64,000 nucleotides of DNA from JBLHZY01 sp047631555. Its GTDB lineage: Bacteria > Pseudomonadota > Alphaproteobacteria > Rhodobacterales > Rhodobacteraceae. Below, piece by piece: positions 9,174-18,871 of this stretch (position 1 is the stretch's first letter; the number at the start of each line of letters is the position of its first letter). A program made the translations under genes and the position numbers. The notes under the pieces were generated by a model that did no database searches, had not been told where the DNA came from, and worked only from the letters and a program-made list of their open reading frames with translations. The DNA lies in assembly GCA_047631555.1 (NCBI GenBank), contig JBLHZY010000005.1:62001-126000 (forward strand), given 5' to 3'.

Positions 9174-9500
9174 CTATTCCTTTTCCATGGTGCATTGCAG
9201 CGGGTGCTGCTTCTTGCGGGCAAGGTCCATCACTTGGGTTACCTTGGTCTCAGCCACCTCATAGGGAAAGACCCCTACAACCGCGAGCCCCTTTTTATGC
9301 ACCGTCAGCATGATCTCAATCGCGGCGGCATGGGTGATCCCGAAGAAGCGCTCAAGCACCTCGACCACGAATTCCATCGGCGTATAATCATCATTGAGCA
9401 ACAAAACCTTATAGAGCGGCGGGCGCTTGGTCTTGGGTTTTGTCTCAACCAACACATCTGTGTCGTCCGTATCATTACGGCCGCCATCTTTGTCCGACAT
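9174..9500 (-). CDS. clpS: ATP-dependent Clp protease adaptor ClpS
   Basis: Adaptor that binds ClpA and delivers N-degron substrates. I chose the start at 9500 (MSDKDGGRND, 108 aa); longer upstream frames are not family-like and collide with the divergent HAD gene. Seen: YKVLLLNDDYTPMEFVVEVL, with the NDDYTPMEFV hydrophobic-pocket segment, and HKKGLAVVGVFPYEVAETK with the conserved pocket His. The N-terminal ~25 residues are acidic and probably disordered, as expected of the ClpS tail that inserts into ClpA. clpA is not in this window. Confidence 0.94.
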   Translation of the reverse strand: MSDKDGGRNDTDDTDVLVETKPKTKRPPLYKVLLLNDDYTPMEFVVEVLERFFGITHAAAIEIMLTVHKKGLAVVGVFPYEVAETKVTQVMDLARKKQHPLQCTMEKE

Positions 9501-9638
9501 GCTGTGGGCCAAATGGATCAAATCACGCTCCTGGTTGGTAAAAACGGGTTGCTCGGGGCGAATATATAGGCCCTTCTGACGCGCAGAAAAGGGGGCAGCC
9601 CCAAATGGGCCCGAAATTCGCTCTAAGCGGGGAAAATA

Positions 9639-10346
9639 ATGCAGCAAATGATAACAACCATCGGATTTGATGCTGATGATACGCTTTGGCAGAACGAACA
9701 TCTGTTTCGGATGACCCAGCAGCGATTCGCCGAATTGCTCGTGGATTTTACCGAAGCAGACCATCTGGCCGAGCGGTTGTTGGCGGCAGAGCGGCGCAAT
9801 CTTGGGCATTACGGCTTTGGGATCAAAGGTTTTGTTCTGTCGATGATCGAGACGGCGATTGAAGTCACCGATCAAAAGGTGCCCGCCTCTGTTATTGCCG
9901 ACCTGATCGCTGCGGGCCAAGACATGTTGCACCATCCCATCGAGTTGATGCCCCATGCGTTAGACGCGGTTGAGGCCCTCGCTCAAACCCACAAAATCGT
10001 TCTGATCACCAAGGGCGATCTGCTTGATCAAGAGCGCAAGCTGGCGCAATCCGGCCTTGGCGAATTGTTTCACGGGATAGAGATCGTCTCGGACAAAAAG
10101 CCGCCCGTCTACGCCGATATTTTCGCCCGCCATGGGACGGGGCCAGAGGCGGCAATGATGGTTGGCAATTCGATGAAATCCGATGTGATCCCCCCGATCG
10201 AGGCTGGCGGCTGGGGCGTTTACATCCCGCATGGGCTTACTTGGGAGCTCGAACATGCCGCAGCGCCCCAAGACCATCCCCGCTTTCACGAGCTCGAAGA
10301 CCTTGGGAAACTTGCGGCCTTGATCGAGGCGATCGAGAAAAAATAG
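9639..10346 (+). CDS. HAD-superfamily hydrolase (phosphatase-like)
   Basis: 235-aa haloacid-dehalogenase fold protein, probably a small-molecule phosphatase. Seen: motif I IGFDADDTLW (nucleophile and acid Asp of DxD), a helical cap (about residues 15-85), motif II LITKGD, the conserved Lys in VSDKKPP, and motif IV MMVGNSMKSDVIPPIEAG. The start at 9639 has a second in-frame ATG at 9648. Divergent from clpS. Substrate unknown. Confidence 0.82.
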   Translation: MQQMITTIGFDADDTLWQNEHLFRMTQQRFAELLVDFTEADHLAERLLAAERRNLGHYGFGIKGFVLSMIETAIEVTDQKVPASVIADLIAAGQDMLHHPIELMPHALDAVEALAQTHKIVLITKGDLLDQERKLAQSGLGELFHGIEIVSDKKPPVYADIFARHGTGPEAAMMVGNSMKSDVIPPIEAGGWGVYIPHGLTWELEHAAAPQDHPRFHELEDLGKLAALIEAIEKK

Positions 10347-10546
10347 CGCTGCTCACAGCACCTAAATCGCACATATAGGCGGCCTGCCCATAGCGCCCAC
10401 TAGATATGGCGTTGCAGATCGGCAATCCCCTGAATCCCCTTGAATTTTAGAGGTTTTCTGAAACCAAGACCCGTGCTAGCGTTAGGGCAATTAATGAGCT
10501 GGGCGCTAATGATCCGGCCGTTTGAGGCAGAAAAAAGGCGAGCGAC

Positions 10547-12154
10547 GTGATTACACGCGTGAAGCAGTACGTCCGTTTAGGGCTACTCTATATTTGTACA
10601 ATTTTGCTTGGGCTTGCGATTGCTGGCCCCGGTTTTGCGGCCCCATATGCGGCCGTTGTTATTGATGCGCGTTCGGGCGAGGTTTTGCATGCGCGCAACG
10701 CCGACAGCCGATTGCATCCCGCCTCCCTTACCAAAATGATGACCCTTTACGTTGTCTTTGAGGCGATTGAGCATGGTGAGCTTTCGCTCGATGACAATAT
10801 CAAAATCACCTCTCGTGCCGCCAATGAGCCGCCCTCAAAGCTTGGCCTGCGCGCCGGGCAAACGATCAAACTGCGCTATCTTGTGCGCGCTGCTGCGGTC
10901 AAATCCGCCAATGATGCCGCAACGGCGCTTGGCATCGCGGTTGAGGGATCCGAAGCCGCCTTTGCCCGCCGGATGAACCGGACCGCCAAAGCGCTCGGCA
11001 TGACCCGCACAACGTTCAAAAACGCCCACGGTCTCACCGAAGAGGGCCATCTTTCCACCGCCCGCGATATGACCACCCTTGGCCGCCATTTGTTTTTCGA
11101 TTTCCCTGAATATTATAACCTCTTCTCGCGCCGCTCGACCGATGCGGGCATTCGCGAAGTTCCCAATACCAATAGCCGTTTTCTCGCCGCCTATAAGGGC
11201 GCAGACGGGATCAAAACCGGCTATACACGTGCCGCTGGCTTCAATCTTGTGGCCTCAGCTGAGCGCGGAAATGAGCGCATTATCGCAACCGTTTTTGGCG
11301 GCCGTTCAACAGCGGCACGTAATCAACGCGTTGCCGAATTGCTCGATATGGGCTTCTCTCGTGCGCCTTCGCGCGTTGCTGTTTTGAAGCCGCGCAAGCC
11401 TGCCTACCAAGGGAGCGGCTCAGCTACGGCGGTTGCCACAGCGGGTGACACTGGCAACGAGGGCAGTGCGCCAACGGCTGGCCAAATGCTTTCTGGGATG
11501 ATGCCTGCGGGCAAGATTGTGCGCGTTGCGGTAAAGATTTCGCATTCGCCGCGCCCCCTGCCCCGCCCGCTTCGCAATGCACCACTTGATGCAGAAAGTG
11601 AAACAACATTGCTGGCCATGCAGGCGGATATTTTGAAAGCCGTCAAACAGGCGCAAACGGCCCCGGTTCAAGTGGCGCAGGCGCCGAAACCGGCCGAAAA
11701 ACCAGCGCTGGATGCCGCGCAAATTCTGGCTCAAACTGCCGTTGCAGCGGCCGCCGCCGCGACGACACCCGAGCCTGAAATGCGCGTCGCGAGCATCTCG
11801 CCAAGGCCGCGCCCTGAAACGCTTCACTTGGCGTCAATCGCGCCCAGCACAGTCGAAACACAGCCCAAGATGCGCCTCTCAGAACCCGAGATCGTTACCC
11901 GCATGTCGACCTCAGGCGGGCGGCATTGGGGGATCAATGTGGGCACCTATGGATCGCGCTATCAGGCCGAACGTATCTTGCTAAAAACCGCTCTGAAAGA
12001 GATGGGGACATTGGATAATGCTCTGCGCAAAGTGGTGAAAAGCAAGCGCGGGTTTGCTGCGAATTTCGTTGGGATGAACGAGGGCACAGCAGCGCTTGCC
12101 TGTCGTCGCTTGCAAGCGCGCAATCTGGAATGCTCGACGTTCGGGCCTTCCTGA
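10547..12154 (+). CDS. D-alanyl-D-alanine carboxypeptidase with C-terminal SPOR domain
   Basis: Periplasmic penicillin-binding protein of the DacA/DacC/DacF type, trimming the terminal D-Ala of peptidoglycan pentapeptides. Seen: signal peptide (residues 1-31), SxxK as S60-L-T-K63, SxN as S120-A-N122, and K223-T-G225; then an Ala/Pro-rich linker (about 285-450) and a C-terminal ~75-residue SPOR-like domain (from about 455, HWGINVGTYGSRYQAERIL) that would bind denuded glycan at the septum. The GTG at 10547 is preceded by AAAAAAGGCGAG. The 200-bp gap before it shows no clear element. It is convergent with the yej operon. Confidence 0.9.
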   Translation: MITRVKQYVRLGLLYICTILLGLAIAGPGFAAPYAAVVIDARSGEVLHARNADSRLHPASLTKMMTLYVVFEAIEHGELSLDDNIKITSRAANEPPSKLGLRAGQTIKLRYLVRAAAVKSANDAATALGIAVEGSEAAFARRMNRTAKALGMTRTTFKNAHGLTEEGHLSTARDMTTLGRHLFFDFPEYYNLFSRRSTDAGIREVPNTNSRFLAAYKGADGIKTGYTRAAGFNLVASAERGNERIIATVFGGRSTAARNQRVAELLDMGFSRAPSRVAVLKPRKPAYQGSGSATAVATAGDTGNEGSAPTAGQMLSGMMPAGKIVRVAVKISHSPRPLPRPLRNAPLDAESETTLLAMQADILKAVKQAQTAPVQVAQAPKPAEKPALDAAQILAQTAVAAAAAATTPEPEMRVASISPRPRPETLHLASIAPSTVETQPKMRLSEPEIVTRMSTSGGRHWGINVGTYGSRYQAERILLKTALKEMGTLDNALRKVVKSKRGFAANFVGMNEGTAALACRRLQARNLECSTFGPS

Positions 12155-12183
12155 TCGCGCTTTAGTTTATTGATATAAAAGAC

Positions 12184-13794
12184 TTATCGCGCCTTTAGCT
12201 CAAAGGCTGCGGCCATTAAGGCGCGGGTATATTCGGTTTGCGGCGCGTCGAAAATCTGTGCGGCAGGGCCGGCTTCAACGATATCGCCGCGCTTCATTAC
12301 CATGACCTTATGGCTCATCGCGCGCACCACGCTCAGATCGTGACTGATAAACAAATAGGCGAGCCCGTATTTCTTTTGCAATTCGCGCAACAGATCAACG
12401 ATTTGCACCTGAACGGTCATATCCAGCGCCGAGGTCGGCTCGTCCAGAACCACCAATTTGGGGCGCAGGATCATCGCGCGGGCGATGGCAATCCGCTGGC
12501 GTTGACCGCCGGAAAATTCATGCGGGTAACGCGCCATTGTTGCCGGATCAAGCCCGACCTCAAGCATGATCTCTGAGACCAATTCTCGCTTTTTTTTCAG
12601 CTTGTTATAGCCATGCACGCCAAGCCCTTCGGCGATGATTTGCTCGATGGTCATGCGCGGCGAGAGGCTTCCGTACGGGTCTTGAAACACGATCTGCATA
12701 TCGCGGCGCAGGGCGCGCAGACGCTTGGCATGCCAAGTTTTGATATCCTCCCCAAGAAAGACCACGGGGCCTTCGGAATGGATCAGCCGCATAACGGCCA
12801 AAGCCAGCGTCGTTTTGCCCGATCCGCTTTCGCCAACGATGCCGATTGTCTCATGGCTGCGCACAGAAAAGCTGGCGGCGTTCACGGCTTTTACATGGCC
12901 AACTGTGCGGCGAAACAGGCCCGATTGGATCGGAAACCAAACGCGCAAGTCATTGGTTTCGCATATGATTTCGGCATCCTCAGGGACGGGAAGCGGCACG
13001 CCTTTGGTTTCGGCATTCAGTAGCGATTGGGTATAGGGATGCTGCGGGTTATCAAAGATTTCACCCGTTGGGCCGGTCTCGACAATCTCGCCGCCTTGCA
13101 TCACGCAAACACGGTCCGCGATGCGGCGCACGATGCCAAGATCATGGGTGATGAAAAGCATCGACATGCCTTCATCGCGCTTTAAATCTGCAAGTAAATC
13201 AAGGATTTGCGCTTGGATCGTTACATCAAGCGCGGTTGTTGGCTCATCCGCGATCAGCAGTTCGGGGCCGTTGGCAAGGGCCATGGCGATCATCACACGC
13301 TGGCGTTGGCCGCCAGAAAGCTGATGCGGATAGGCGCCGAGGCGGCTTTCTGGATCGTGAATCCCGACTTTGACCAGCAGCTCAAGAATGCGATTTCGGG
13401 CCGCATCGCCGCGCAATCCCTGATGCAGCGAGAGGCTTTCTGCGAGCTGTTTTTCTATTGTATGCAATGGGTTAAGCGATGTCATCGGCTCTTGGAAGAT
13501 GAAGCTGATGTCATTGCCGCGCACTTTGCGCAGGGCCTTTTCATCGGCGCCGACCATCTGAGTGCCGTCATAGGTGATCGAGCCTGTGATACGCGCGGAA
13601 TCGGGCAGCAGGGCCACGGTGCTTAGCGCCGTTACCGATTTTCCCGAGCCACTTTCGCCAACAATGGCCACAGTTTCCCCGCGCGAAACGGTGAAGCTGA
13701 CGCCGCGCACAGCGAGGGCCTCCTTGCCATCTTGGCGAAAGGAGACTTGCAAATCTTGCACGTCCAAAACGGGCATTTCTTTAAACTCTTTCAA
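12184..13794 (-). CDS. yejF: Yej peptide/microcin C-type ABC importer, fused ATPase
   Basis: 536-aa double ATPase of the YejABEF oligopeptide importer. Seen: two complete ABC cassettes, the first with Walker A GESGSGKSVT (about 44-53) and signature LSGGQRQRVMIAMA, the second with GESGSGKTTL (about 322) and FSGGQRQRIAIARA; Walker B segments LLIADEPTTALD and LVVLDEPTSALD. Last gene of a four-gene minus-strand operon, 37 bp after yejE. The Yej system takes up short peptides and the microcin C antibiotic in enterobacteria; substrate here is inferred by family only. Confidence 0.93.
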   Translation of the reverse strand: MKEFKEMPVLDVQDLQVSFRQDGKEALAVRGVSFTVSRGETVAIVGESGSGKSVTALSTVALLPDSARITGSITYDGTQMVGADEKALRKVRGNDISFIFQEPMTSLNPLHTIEKQLAESLSLHQGLRGDAARNRILELLVKVGIHDPESRLGAYPHQLSGGQRQRVMIAMALANGPELLIADEPTTALDVTIQAQILDLLADLKRDEGMSMLFITHDLGIVRRIADRVCVMQGGEIVETGPTGEIFDNPQHPYTQSLLNAETKGVPLPVPEDAEIICETNDLRVWFPIQSGLFRRTVGHVKAVNAASFSVRSHETIGIVGESGSGKTTLALAVMRLIHSEGPVVFLGEDIKTWHAKRLRALRRDMQIVFQDPYGSLSPRMTIEQIIAEGLGVHGYNKLKKKRELVSEIMLEVGLDPATMARYPHEFSGGQRQRIAIARAMILRPKLVVLDEPTSALDMTVQVQIVDLLRELQKKYGLAYLFISHDLSVVRAMSHKVMVMKRGDIVEAGPAAQIFDAPQTEYTRALMAAAFELKAR

Positions 13795-13831
13795 GTTCTC
13801 AGACCCCCTTTTTGCAATTCTTTAAAGACGC

Positions 13832-14938
13832 TCATTGGAAGGTTTTCCTTGGATCGAACGCATCGCGAACGCCCTCAAAAATGAACACGAGCAGCGAGAG
13901 CATGATCGCGTAGGTCAGGAAGGCGGTGAAGGCGAGCCAGGGCGCTTGGAGGTTTTGCTTGGCCTGCAAGGTCAGCTCTCCGAGGCTTGGATAGCTCGCG
14001 GGCAGGCCGTAGCCGAGGAAATCGAGCGAGGCGAGGGTTCCGATTGTTCCGGTGATGATGAAGGGCAGGATTGTGAGCGTCGCGACCATCGCATTGGGCA
14101 GCATGTGGCGGAACATGATGACCCAGTTTGACACCCCAAGCGCGCGAGCGGCGCGGACATATTCAAAGTTGCGCGCGCGCAGGAATTCGGCGCGCACCAC
14201 CCCGACAAGCGCGGGCCAGCCGAACAGGATGGTGATAAACACAAGCAGCCAGAAGCCGCGCCCCAAAATCGCAAACAGGATGATGATCACATAGAGCGAG
14301 GGGGTTGAGCTCCAAATCTCAAGGATGCGTTGAAAGATAAGATCGACCCAGCCGCCGAAATAGCCCTGCACCGCGCCGGCCAAGACCCCAACAAGCGAGG
14401 TTGCGATGGTGACGATGAGGGTAAACATGATCGAGAGGCGAAAGCCGTAGATCACGCGAGAGAGCACATCCCGTTTGGTATCGTCCGTGCCGAGCCAATG
14501 CCCCTTTTGCGGCGGGCCGGGGGCGACGCCGGGGACGTTGGAGGAGGTGCGATAGTAGTAGCGGATCGGCGGCCAGATGGACCAGCCTTTGGCGATTTTC
14601 TCGCCCTCAATCACGCCGTCTTTGGCGTCTTCAATCAAGGCCTCGGGCGTATCAAAGCAGGCCTCCAACCCGCCCGTTGCGATCAGGCATTTCACTTCGG
14701 GGTCGCGGTAGACGGCCTCGGTTTTGAAATCGCCGCCGAAGGCTGTTTCGGGATAGAATTGGAAGACGGGCATATGGAGTTCGCCGCGATAGCTCACCAG
14801 GATCGGTTTGTCGTTGGCCAGAAACTCGGCAAAGAGCGACAGGCCAAAGAGCAGCCCAAAGATGATCAGCGACCAGTAGGCGCGGCCATTTGCGCGAAAA
14901 TTGCGCCAGCGGCGTTGATTCAGGGGGCTTAGGCGCAT
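13832..14938 (-). CDS. yejE: Yej ABC importer, permease YejE
   Basis: 368-aa inner-membrane permease. Seen: N-terminal TM after a short Arg-rich tail (about 20-40), a long ~110-residue periplasmic segment containing PILVSYRGELHMPVF and GVAPGPPQKGHWLGTDDTKRD (characteristic of YejE/DppC-type proteins), then about five TM helices with the EAA-like loop around ARALGVSNWVIMFRHMLPNA that docks to YejF. Its ATG overlaps the yejB stop (ATGA), implying translational coupling. Confidence 0.92.
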   Translation of the reverse strand: MRLSPLNQRRWRNFRANGRAYWSLIIFGLLFGLSLFAEFLANDKPILVSYRGELHMPVFQFYPETAFGGDFKTEAVYRDPEVKCLIATGGLEACFDTPEALIEDAKDGVIEGEKIAKGWSIWPPIRYYYRTSSNVPGVAPGPPQKGHWLGTDDTKRDVLSRVIYGFRLSIMFTLIVTIATSLVGVLAGAVQGYFGGWVDLIFQRILEIWSSTPSLYVIIILFAILGRGFWLLVFITILFGWPALVGVVRAEFLRARNFEYVRAARALGVSNWVIMFRHMLPNAMVATLTILPFIITGTIGTLASLDFLGYGLPASYPSLGELTLQAKQNLQAPWLAFTAFLTYAIMLSLLVFIFEGVRDAFDPRKTFQ

Positions 14939-16089
14939 CAGCTTGCCCTCTTCTCAAAATCAATCCGCGGATCGACGAAGACATACATCAAATCCGAGAG
15001 GATCCCGACGACAAGCCCAACGAGGCCGAAGAAAAACAACGTGCCGAAGATGATCGGGTAGTCGCGCGCAACGGCCGCTTGAAAGCCCATGCGGCCAAGC
15101 CCATCGAGCGAGAAGATCGTCTCGATGATCAGTGAGGCGCCGAAGAAGACCCCGAGGAAAAGCGACGGGAAGCCAGCGATCACAATCAGCATCGCGTTGC
15201 GAAAGATATGGCCATAAAGGACGCGGGATTCTGAGAGGCCTTTTGCCTTGGCGGTGATCACATATTGCTTGCGGATTTCGTCCAAGAAGCTGTTCTTGGT
15301 CAGCAAGGTGAGGGTCGCGAAACTGGCGATTGTAGTGGCCAAAACCGGCAGCGCGATGTGCCAGAGGTAATCGGTCGCTTTGCCAAACCAGCTGAAGGTT
15401 TCAAAGCCGTCCGATGTTAGGCCGCGCAGGGGGAAGACTTGCCAGTAAGAGCCGCCTGCAAAGAGCACAAGTAACAGAATTGCAAAGAGAAATCCGGGGA
15501 TTGCGTAAGCCACGATGATCAAAGCGGAGGTCCAGGTATCAAAGCTTGAGCCGTCCTTGACCGCCTTGCGAATGCCCAGCGGGATCGAGATGATATAGGC
15601 GATCAGCGTCGACCAAAGGCCAAGCGTGATCGAGACGGGCATCTTTTCCAGCACCAGATCGATCACCGATTTATCCTGAAAATAGCTCTCGCCAAAATCA
15701 AGGCGCAGGTAGCGGCCCATCATGCGCAAAAAGCGTTCCAGCGCGGGGATCATTTCTTTAGTGCATTCGGGATTTTTGATGTCGCGCTTGCCGGTAAAAC
15801 CCACTTCGCAATTGATCCGCGCAAAGCCCATATCGACCTCGAGCTTGGCGATATATTCCGGCGGAAGCCCGCGCGCGCCTTCATAGCGGCTCTCATTTGC
15901 CATCTGTTCGCTGGTCTCTGCGCCGCCCCCCGAGATGCCCTCAAAGACATCCCCTTCGCCCTCGATCTGGGCGATGATCTGCTCAATTGGGCCGCCGGGA
16001 ACGAATTGCGTGAGCGCGAAATTCACGATCATAATGCCCAGAAGCGTCGGGATGATCAGCAAAAGCCTGCGAAGGATATAGGCGGCCAT
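14938..16089 (-). CDS. yejB: Yej ABC importer, permease YejB
   Basis: 383-aa permease, partner of YejE. I start at 16089 (MAAYILRRLLLIIPTLLG), which opens directly on the family N-terminal TM helix; the longer frame adds 20 basic residues without support. Seen: NFALTQFVPGGPIEQ, a periplasmic loop with a family insertion (about 45-130), then the five-helix permease core with VITAKAKGLSESRVLYGHIFRNA as coupling loop. Follows yejA by 8 bp. Confidence 0.92.
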   Translation of the reverse strand: MAAYILRRLLLIIPTLLGIMIVNFALTQFVPGGPIEQIIAQIEGEGDVFEGISGGGAETSEQMANESRYEGARGLPPEYIAKLEVDMGFARINCEVGFTGKRDIKNPECTKEMIPALERFLRMMGRYLRLDFGESYFQDKSVIDLVLEKMPVSITLGLWSTLIAYIISIPLGIRKAVKDGSSFDTWTSALIIVAYAIPGFLFAILLLVLFAGGSYWQVFPLRGLTSDGFETFSWFGKATDYLWHIALPVLATTIASFATLTLLTKNSFLDEIRKQYVITAKAKGLSESRVLYGHIFRNAMLIVIAGFPSLFLGVFFGASLIIETIFSLDGLGRMGFQAAVARDYPIIFGTLFFFGLVGLVVGILSDLMYVFVDPRIDFEKRAS

Positions 16090-16097
16090 GATGCGCC

Positions 16098-17966
16098 CTA
16101 AAGCTTGCCAGCGGCGCGAAGGTCGGCTTCGCGCTCGGCGTTGATCCACCAGAACGACAGGATGCCGTTGTCAAAGGGGGGCAGGGTTTCGGGATGCTCA
16201 AAATAGCTGTAATAGGCGATGGTATCGACGTTTTTATACCATTGCGGAATGACAAATCGCTCGGCCCGCAGCACCCGATCCAACACGCGCACAGCCAAAT
16301 GCAGATCGGGCTTGGTTTGGGTCGCGATCACGCCTTCAATCAAGCGATCCACAGCCGCGCTTTGCAGGGTTGCGGCGTTGAAAGTTGATTCCTTGGCCCC
16401 CTTGGAGCCGAAATAGGAGCGCAGTTCCTCACCCGGCTCAAACCCGCCCGGATACTGGGTTGTAATGATGTCAAAATCTTTGCCGCGTTCGCGATCGGTA
16501 AATTGGGCCGGATCGACCCGGCTTAGCTTGGCCTCGACGCCCAGCGCGCGCAGGTTTTCCACGAAGGGATTGATCACGCGATCAAATGTTGGGCTGTCTT
16601 CGAGAAACTCGACTTTGAGCGTCTCGCCCGCGGCGTTGCGGCGCATCCCATCTTTGCCAACGGGCCAGCCCGCCTCATCCAGCAACAGTGAGGCTGCGCG
16701 CAGGGCCTTGCGATCCAATTGGCGGGTCTCGGAAAAGCTTTGCGGGCTGACGGCCTCATCAGTGAGGATGGAGGCGGGCAGCAGGCCATCATCAACCAGC
16801 GGCTGAAGGATCGCGATTTCCTCGGCCGATGGCACCCCATGCGCGGCCATTTCGGAATTTTCCCAAAAGGAGGTTATCCGATCATAGAGCCCGTAAAACA
16901 GGCTCGCGTTGGACCATTCATAGTTGAACATCAGGCCAATCGCTTCGCGCACGCGGGGGTCTTGGAATTGCGAGCGCTCAAGATTGAAGACGAAGTTTTG
17001 CGAGGCCGGGATATTGCCTTTGGGCAGCTCGGCTTTGATCACTGTGCCATCAAGTACGGCCGGGAAATCATAGCCCGTGGCCCAGATGCGGCTCGTGTAA
17101 TCGGGGCGCATATTATAGATGCCGGCCTTGAAGCCTTCAAAGGCGGCCTGGCGATCGGCGAAATACTCAACACGGATCGAATCATAGTTGTTGTGGCCGA
17201 CGTTGAGCGGATGATCCGCGCCCCAATAATCCGCGCGCCGCTTGTAAACAACGCGGGTATTCACTTCGAAATTATCAAGCGCATAAGGGCCGGTTCCGAT
17301 ACCCGGATCCATGCGGCTTTCATCCAAGCGCGCCTCGTTGGCCTCGTACCAAGTCTTTGAAAATATAGGTAAACCGCCGACTTGTTGGATCACTTCGCGC
17401 CGCGCCGCCTCGGGTTTGAAAGTATATTTGATCGCCAAGGGCGAGAGCACCTCAACGCTTTCGACCTGCCCGCCAAGGATTTGGCGATAAGAGGGCAAGC
17501 CCTGCTCAAGGAAGAGCTCATAAGTGAAAAGAATATCTTCGGTCGTCAGCGGCGAGCCATCGGAGAATTTGATATCATCGCGCAGATGGAAGATCGCCCA
17601 ATCGCGGCTTTGAGGATATTCGATCGAGGTGCACATCAGGCAATAGGCGCTGCCGATCTCATCCACGGTGCCCGCCAGAACGCTTTCAAACATCGAACTG
17701 CTCAGCGCGCCGGCGCGGCCTTTCACGGTATAGGCGTTCATCGAATCAAATGTGCCCGGCGCCCAGATAGAGACCTCGCCGCCCTTTGGCGCTTGCGGGT
17801 TTACATAGTTCAGATGGGCGAAACCGGCGGGGTATTTGAGATCACCGAAGGTCGAAATGCCATGGGTTTTGAGGATCGTCTCTTCGGCGAGTGCCGGGGC
17901 GGCAAGGGCCAGCAGCGCGATGATAGCGGCTGTGCGGCGCAGGAATTTGGGGGCGGGCATAGGCAT
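16098..17966 (-). CDS. yejA: Yej ABC importer, periplasmic solute-binding protein YejA
   Basis: 622-aa family-5 extracellular solute-binding protein. Seen: signal peptide with cleavage likely after APALA (about 27), then SBP_bac_5 features: SSMFESVLAGTVDEIGSAYC, IFHLRDDIKFSDGSPLTTED, and PGIGTGPYALDNFEVNTRVV. The C-terminal FWWINAEREADLRAAGKL is typical of YejA-type proteins. First gene of the operon, so the promoter should lie in 17967-18229; an AATCAA-G-TTGATT palindrome at 18095-18107 is a possible operator. Confidence 0.92.
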   Translation of the reverse strand: MPMPAPKFLRRTAAIIALLALAAPALAEETILKTHGISTFGDLKYPAGFAHLNYVNPQAPKGGEVSIWAPGTFDSMNAYTVKGRAGALSSSMFESVLAGTVDEIGSAYCLMCTSIEYPQSRDWAIFHLRDDIKFSDGSPLTTEDILFTYELFLEQGLPSYRQILGGQVESVEVLSPLAIKYTFKPEAARREVIQQVGGLPIFSKTWYEANEARLDESRMDPGIGTGPYALDNFEVNTRVVYKRRADYWGADHPLNVGHNNYDSIRVEYFADRQAAFEGFKAGIYNMRPDYTSRIWATGYDFPAVLDGTVIKAELPKGNIPASQNFVFNLERSQFQDPRVREAIGLMFNYEWSNASLFYGLYDRITSFWENSEMAAHGVPSAEEIAILQPLVDDGLLPASILTDEAVSPQSFSETRQLDRKALRAASLLLDEAGWPVGKDGMRRNAAGETLKVEFLEDSPTFDRVINPFVENLRALGVEAKLSRVDPAQFTDRERGKDFDIITTQYPGGFEPGEELRSYFGSKGAKESTFNAATLQSAAVDRLIEGVIATQTKPDLHLAVRVLDRVLRAERFVIPQWYKNVDTIAYYSYFEHPETLPPFDNGILSFWWINAEREADLRAAGKL

Positions 17967-18162
17967 TGCGATCCTCCGGGCAGTGATTTGGGCGGGTTGG
18001 CCGCCCGTTCTTATTTTGTGCGCCTTAGCATATTGATTTTGCGCATTTTCACGCGTTCGGCGCTTTGTTTACGGTAGTTTGGGCGGGGGCTAACAATCAA
18101 GTTGATTATCCGTGATCGGGCGGTGATTTGCCTTGTTCGCGGCGATCCGCGCCCGAATATGC

Positions 18163-18194
18163 AAAAACCGCCCTGAAAACTCAGAGCGGTTTTT
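18163..18194 (-). terminator. Rho-independent terminator after cycM
   Basis: AAAAACCGC at one end and GCGGTTTTT at the other, extended by CTGA/TCAG across one mismatch, make a stable stem with a short A-rich loop. It lies 35 bp past the cycM stop (minus strand); the A/T flanks could let it work in both directions, but no plus-strand gene precedes it. Confidence 0.82.
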
Positions 18195-18229
18195 AAATTC
18201 AGATCAGCATTTGCGAAAGCGAGGGGCGA

Positions 18230-18751
18230 TTAGCCGCCAAGGCTTTGCAGATAGGCCACCAGATTGGCGCGATCTTGCGGCTTGTTGAGCCCTTTGAACG
18301 ACATCTTTGTATCCGAGGCAAAGCCTTTGGGGCTTGTCAGGAAAACATCAAGCTGTTCGGGCGTCCATGCGCCGCCGACTTCTGTCAGCGAGCCAGAGTA
18401 GCCAAAGCCATCGATGGAGGCGATTTCGCGGCCAACAACGCCGTCAAGATGCGGGCCTGTGCCGGAGCCGCCATCAATTTTGTGACAACCGGAGCATTTC
18501 TTGAAGACCGAAGCGCCTTTGCCAGCATCGGCAACCGCCAAAAGATCGGCAAATGGAACGGCGTCTTCTTCGGGCTCATCGTGGCCTTCGGCTTCGCCGG
18601 TATCGATAACATAGGCTTGGGCGTGGTCGTCGCCATGGCCTGAGGAACCAACGTGATAAAGCGTTTCAGCGCCCCAATTGGCAAACAGGAAGAGCAAGAA
18701 GGTGCCACAGACACCGCCGAGGATTTTGGTAAAAGTCATTGTGTCGAACAT
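18230..18751 (-). CDS. cycM: Membrane-anchored cytochrome c (CycM / c552 type)
   Basis: 173-aa membrane-tethered mono-haem cytochrome, an electron carrier between the bc1 complex and terminal oxidase in alphaproteobacteria. Start at 18751 (MFDTMTFTK), matching remembered Paracoccus/Rhodobacter homologues; the longer frame adds seven residues. Seen: uncleaved N-terminal TM (about 7-25), an acidic/His linker (33-70), haem motif C86-S-G-C89-H90, and a distal Met in SDTKMSFKG as likely sixth ligand. Class I cytochrome c fold with GVVGREIASIDGFGYS. Confidence 0.92.
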   Translation of the reverse strand: MFDTMTFTKILGGVCGTFLLFLFANWGAETLYHVGSSGHGDDHAQAYVIDTGEAEGHDEPEEDAVPFADLLAVADAGKGASVFKKCSGCHKIDGGSGTGPHLDGVVGREIASIDGFGYSGSLTEVGGAWTPEQLDVFLTSPKGFASDTKMSFKGLNKPQDRANLVAYLQSLGG

Positions 18752-18871
18752 GTCGCGATCCGTTCCGTGCATATTTCGTGGCTATCTATCCCCTTCCCCG
18801 CATCAGTTTCAAGGTATAAGACCCGCGACCAAACGCCCTTTTGGGTAAAAACTGCAAAACGGAGCGAAAAC

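Noticed and set aside
12184..17966. yej operon as a new antibiotic-import system.
   Set aside because: Gene order and motifs are those of the well-known YejABEF peptide importer.
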